Origin: Achromobacter xylosoxidans A8
GTDB lineage: Bacteria; Pseudomonadota; Gammaproteobacteria; Burkholderiales; Burkholderiaceae_B
Reading direction: 5' to 3'
NCBI RefSeq assembly: GCF_000165835.1
Contig: NC_014640.1
Coordinates: forward strand, 3,472,001 to 3,536,000
Length of the DNA stretch: 64,000 nt
Part shown: one piece after another, positions 62,324-64,000 of the stretch
How the letters are laid out: each line of letters opens with the position of its first letter
Position numbering within the stretch: position 1 is the first letter of the stretch
Translations under genes and position numbers: made by a program
The notes under the pieces: model-generated
Seen by the model: only the letters and a program-made list of their open reading frames with translations
Databases searched by the model: none
Told to the model about the DNA's origin: nothing

Positions 62324-63955
62324 ATGATCCGCTTCCAACAAGTTTCACTCATGCGGGGCGTCAAGCCCTTGCTCGACAAGGTCGACCTGCTGCTCAACCC
62401 CGGCGACAAGATCGGCCTGATCGGCGCCAACGGCGCCGGCAAGTCCAGCCTGTTCGGCCTCTTGCGCGGGACGCTGCACGCCGACCAGGGCGACCTCGAC
62501 TACCCCTCCAGCTGGCGCATGGCCTATGTGGCGCAGGAAACGCCCGCGCTGGACCGGCCGGCCATTGAGTACGCGATCGACGGCGATGTGACCTTGCGCA
62601 AGCTGGAAGCGGAACTGGCGCAGCTCGAAGCCGAACCCGAAAGCACCGAGAACGGCCTGCGCATGGCCGACATCTACGCCGCGCTGGCCGATGCCGACGC
62701 CTACACCGTGCATTCGCGCGCCGAGCAATTGCTGACCGGCCTGGGCTTCACGCAGGCCCAAATGCACCTGCCGCTGACGAGTTTTTCCGGCGGCTGGCGC
62801 ATGCGCCTGAACCTGGCGCAGGCGCTGATGTGCCCGTCCGACCTGCTGCTGCTGGACGAGCCCACCAACCACCTGGACCTGGACGCCATCATCTGGCTGG
62901 AAGACTGGCTCAAGCGCTATCCGGGCACGCTCATCGTCATTTCGCACGACCGCGATTTCCTGGATGGCGTGGTCAACGTCATCGTCCATATCGATGAGCG
63001 CAAGCTCAAGCGCTATTCGGGCAACTATTCGTCCTTCGAGCGCCAACGCGCCGCGCAGCTGGAACTGGCGCAAGGCATGATGGAAAAGCAGATGCGCCAG
63101 CGCTCGCACCTGCAGTCCTTCATCGACCGCTTCAAGGCCCAGGCCAGCAAGGCGCGCCAGGCGCAGAGCCGCATCAAGGCGCTGGCCCGCATGGAAGAAG
63201 TGGCGCCGCTGCGCGCGGCCGCCGAGTTCTCGTTCGAGTTCCGCGAGCCCTTGCGCGCGCCGAATCCGCTCTTGACCATGGACGCGGTCAGCGCCGGCTA
63301 TCGCATCGCGGATGAGGAAACGGAAGTCGAGTCCGACAAGATCATCGTGTCGGGCATCAATTTTTCGCTGCAGGCTGGCCAGCGCATTGGCCTCTTGGGC
63401 ATCAACGGCGCGGGCAAGTCCACCTTCATCAAGACCATCGCGGGCGAACTGGCAACACTGGCCGGCGAGGCGCAGTTCAACAAGGGACTGTCGATCGGCT
63501 ACTTCGCCCAGCACCAGGTGGAGATGCTGCGCCATGACGAATCGCCGCTGTGGCATATGACGAAGATCGCGCCCACCGTGCGCGAGCAGGAATTGCGCAA
63601 CTTCCTGGGCAGCTTCAACTTCAACGGCAACATGGCCACCAGTTCCATCGCGCCGTTCTCCGGCGGCGAAAAGGCGCGGCTGGCGCTGGCCCTGATCGTC
63701 TGGCAGCGCCCCAACCTGCTGCTGCTGGACGAGCCCACCAACCACCTGGACCTGGAAACCCGCGAAGCCCTGACCACCGCGTTGGCCCAGTTCGAAGGCA
63801 CGCTGATGCTGGTATCGCACGACCGCCACCTGCTGCGTGCCACCACCGATGAATTCATCATCGTGGCCGACGGCGAGGTCAGCCCCTTCGATGGCGACCT
63901 GGACGACTACAAGGACTGGCTGTACAAGACCAAGCTGGCTGCCAAGGCCGCTTGA
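62324..63955 (+). CDS. ABC-F family ATPase (YheS-like), C-terminus apparently shortened
   Basis: The 543-residue protein has two ABC domains without membrane segments: Walker A GANGAGKS and GINGAGKS, signatures FSGGWRMR and FSGGEKAR, Walker B LLLLDEPTNHLDL twice. They are joined by the basic inter-domain helix pair (RQRAAQLELAQGMMEKQMRQ region) typical of ABC-F translation factors. E. coli YheS is about 637 residues; here the frame stops at TGA 63953, about 90 residues early, right after DWLYKTKLAAKAA. The frame one base back remains open to the window end and reads a Pro/Ala linker (APAAPEPVAPHH), as if the natural C-terminal domain continued out of frame. Either a frameshift or a truly short protein is possible. 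Confidence 0.88.
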   Translation: MIRFQQVSLMRGVKPLLDKVDLLLNPGDKIGLIGANGAGKSSLFGLLRGTLHADQGDLDYPSSWRMAYVAQETPALDRPAIEYAIDGDVTLRKLEAELAQLEAEPESTENGLRMADIYAALADADAYTVHSRAEQLLTGLGFTQAQMHLPLTSFSGGWRMRLNLAQALMCPSDLLLLDEPTNHLDLDAIIWLEDWLKRYPGTLIVISHDRDFLDGVVNVIVHIDERKLKRYSGNYSSFERQRAAQLELAQGMMEKQMRQRSHLQSFIDRFKAQASKARQAQSRIKALARMEEVAPLRAAAEFSFEFREPLRAPNPLLTMDAVSAGYRIADEETEVESDKIIVSGINFSLQAGQRIGLLGINGAGKSTFIKTIAGELATLAGEAQFNKGLSIGYFAQHQVEMLRHDESPLWHMTKIAPTVREQELRNFLGSFNFNGNMATSSIAPFSGGEKARLALALIVWQRPNLLLLDEPTNHLDLETREALTTALAQFEGTLMLVSHDRHLLRATTDEFIIVADGEVSPFDGDLDDYKDWLYKTKLAAKAA

Positions 63956-64000
63956 CGCAAGGCGCGCCGGCCGCGCCTGAGCCGGTCGCACCGCATCACG

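Overview
The window is GC-rich bacterial chromosome (roughly two thirds G+C by eye). Its gene content and codon habits fit a betaproteobacterium of the Alcaligenaceae, most likely Achromobacter or a close Bordetella relative; that placement is inferred from gene content, not from a marker gene. I saw no tRNA, rRNA, CRISPR array, insertion sequence or phage gene.

Layout. 1-2.4 kb: the 3' end of an MgtC-type gene, then an orphan double ABC ATPase with a small coding-like remnant and a 16-bp tandem repeat upstream of it. 2.4-6.4 kb: a ybhP-clsB-ybhN type membrane-lipid operon meeting a DUF748/AsmA-like gene tail to tail. 6.5-9 kb, minus strand: a PoxB/YdaP-like thiamine-diphosphate enzyme followed by two small stress-type proteins. 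9-28.2 kb: a 19-kb operon, glgA-glgE-treS/pep2-glgB-glgX-treZ-malQ-treY, closed by a strong hairpin. These eight genes form a near-closed trehalose/alpha-glucan circuit: TreS and its fused maltokinase turn trehalose into maltose-1-phosphate, GlgE polymerises that, GlgB branches the glucan, GlgX debranches it, MalQ reshuffles it, and TreY/TreZ return it to trehalose. 28.2-34 kb: a Gln-rich small protein, an EAL phosphodiesterase, a FUSC transporter, a tandem universal stress protein and a hydroxyacid dehydrogenase. 34-40.2 kb: many small genes (DUF3309, topoisomerase IB, DUF326 copper-type four-helix protein, DUF883, YghA-like SDR, DUF4142, glycine-rich membrane protein, DUF378, several disordered proteins). 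40.2-47.4 kb: a regulatory block with an NtrC-type response regulator, a second sigma-54 activator, a sigma-54 gene (rpoN paralogue) and a hybrid histidine kinase. 47.5-64 kb: mostly housekeeping or accessory genes (DUF2325, MFS/LysR pair, MuiA-like, ferric-reductase-like protein, REC-EAL protein, DAHP synthase, D-amino-acid dehydrogenase, GNAT, response regulator, CitE-like lyase, PBP7, ABC-F protein).

The main discovery is a linked regulon. At least nine intergenic regions between 9 and 43 kb carry a -24/-12 element of the form GGGCA(C/T)G-N4-(T/A)TGC, or the canonical TGGCACG-N4-TTGC. Each is correctly oriented and sits within about 100 bp of a start codon. Several are back-to-back divergent pairs, one of them a perfect 18-bp-arm palindrome. 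They precede the glycan operon, the small stress genes, the SDR, topoisomerase IB and the linked rpoN gene itself. The genes involved resemble the stationary-phase/stress sets run by sigma-S in enterics or sigma-B in Bacillus, but here they appear to be under a dedicated sigma-54, its activators and a sensor kinase. This reading rests on motif recognition by eye.
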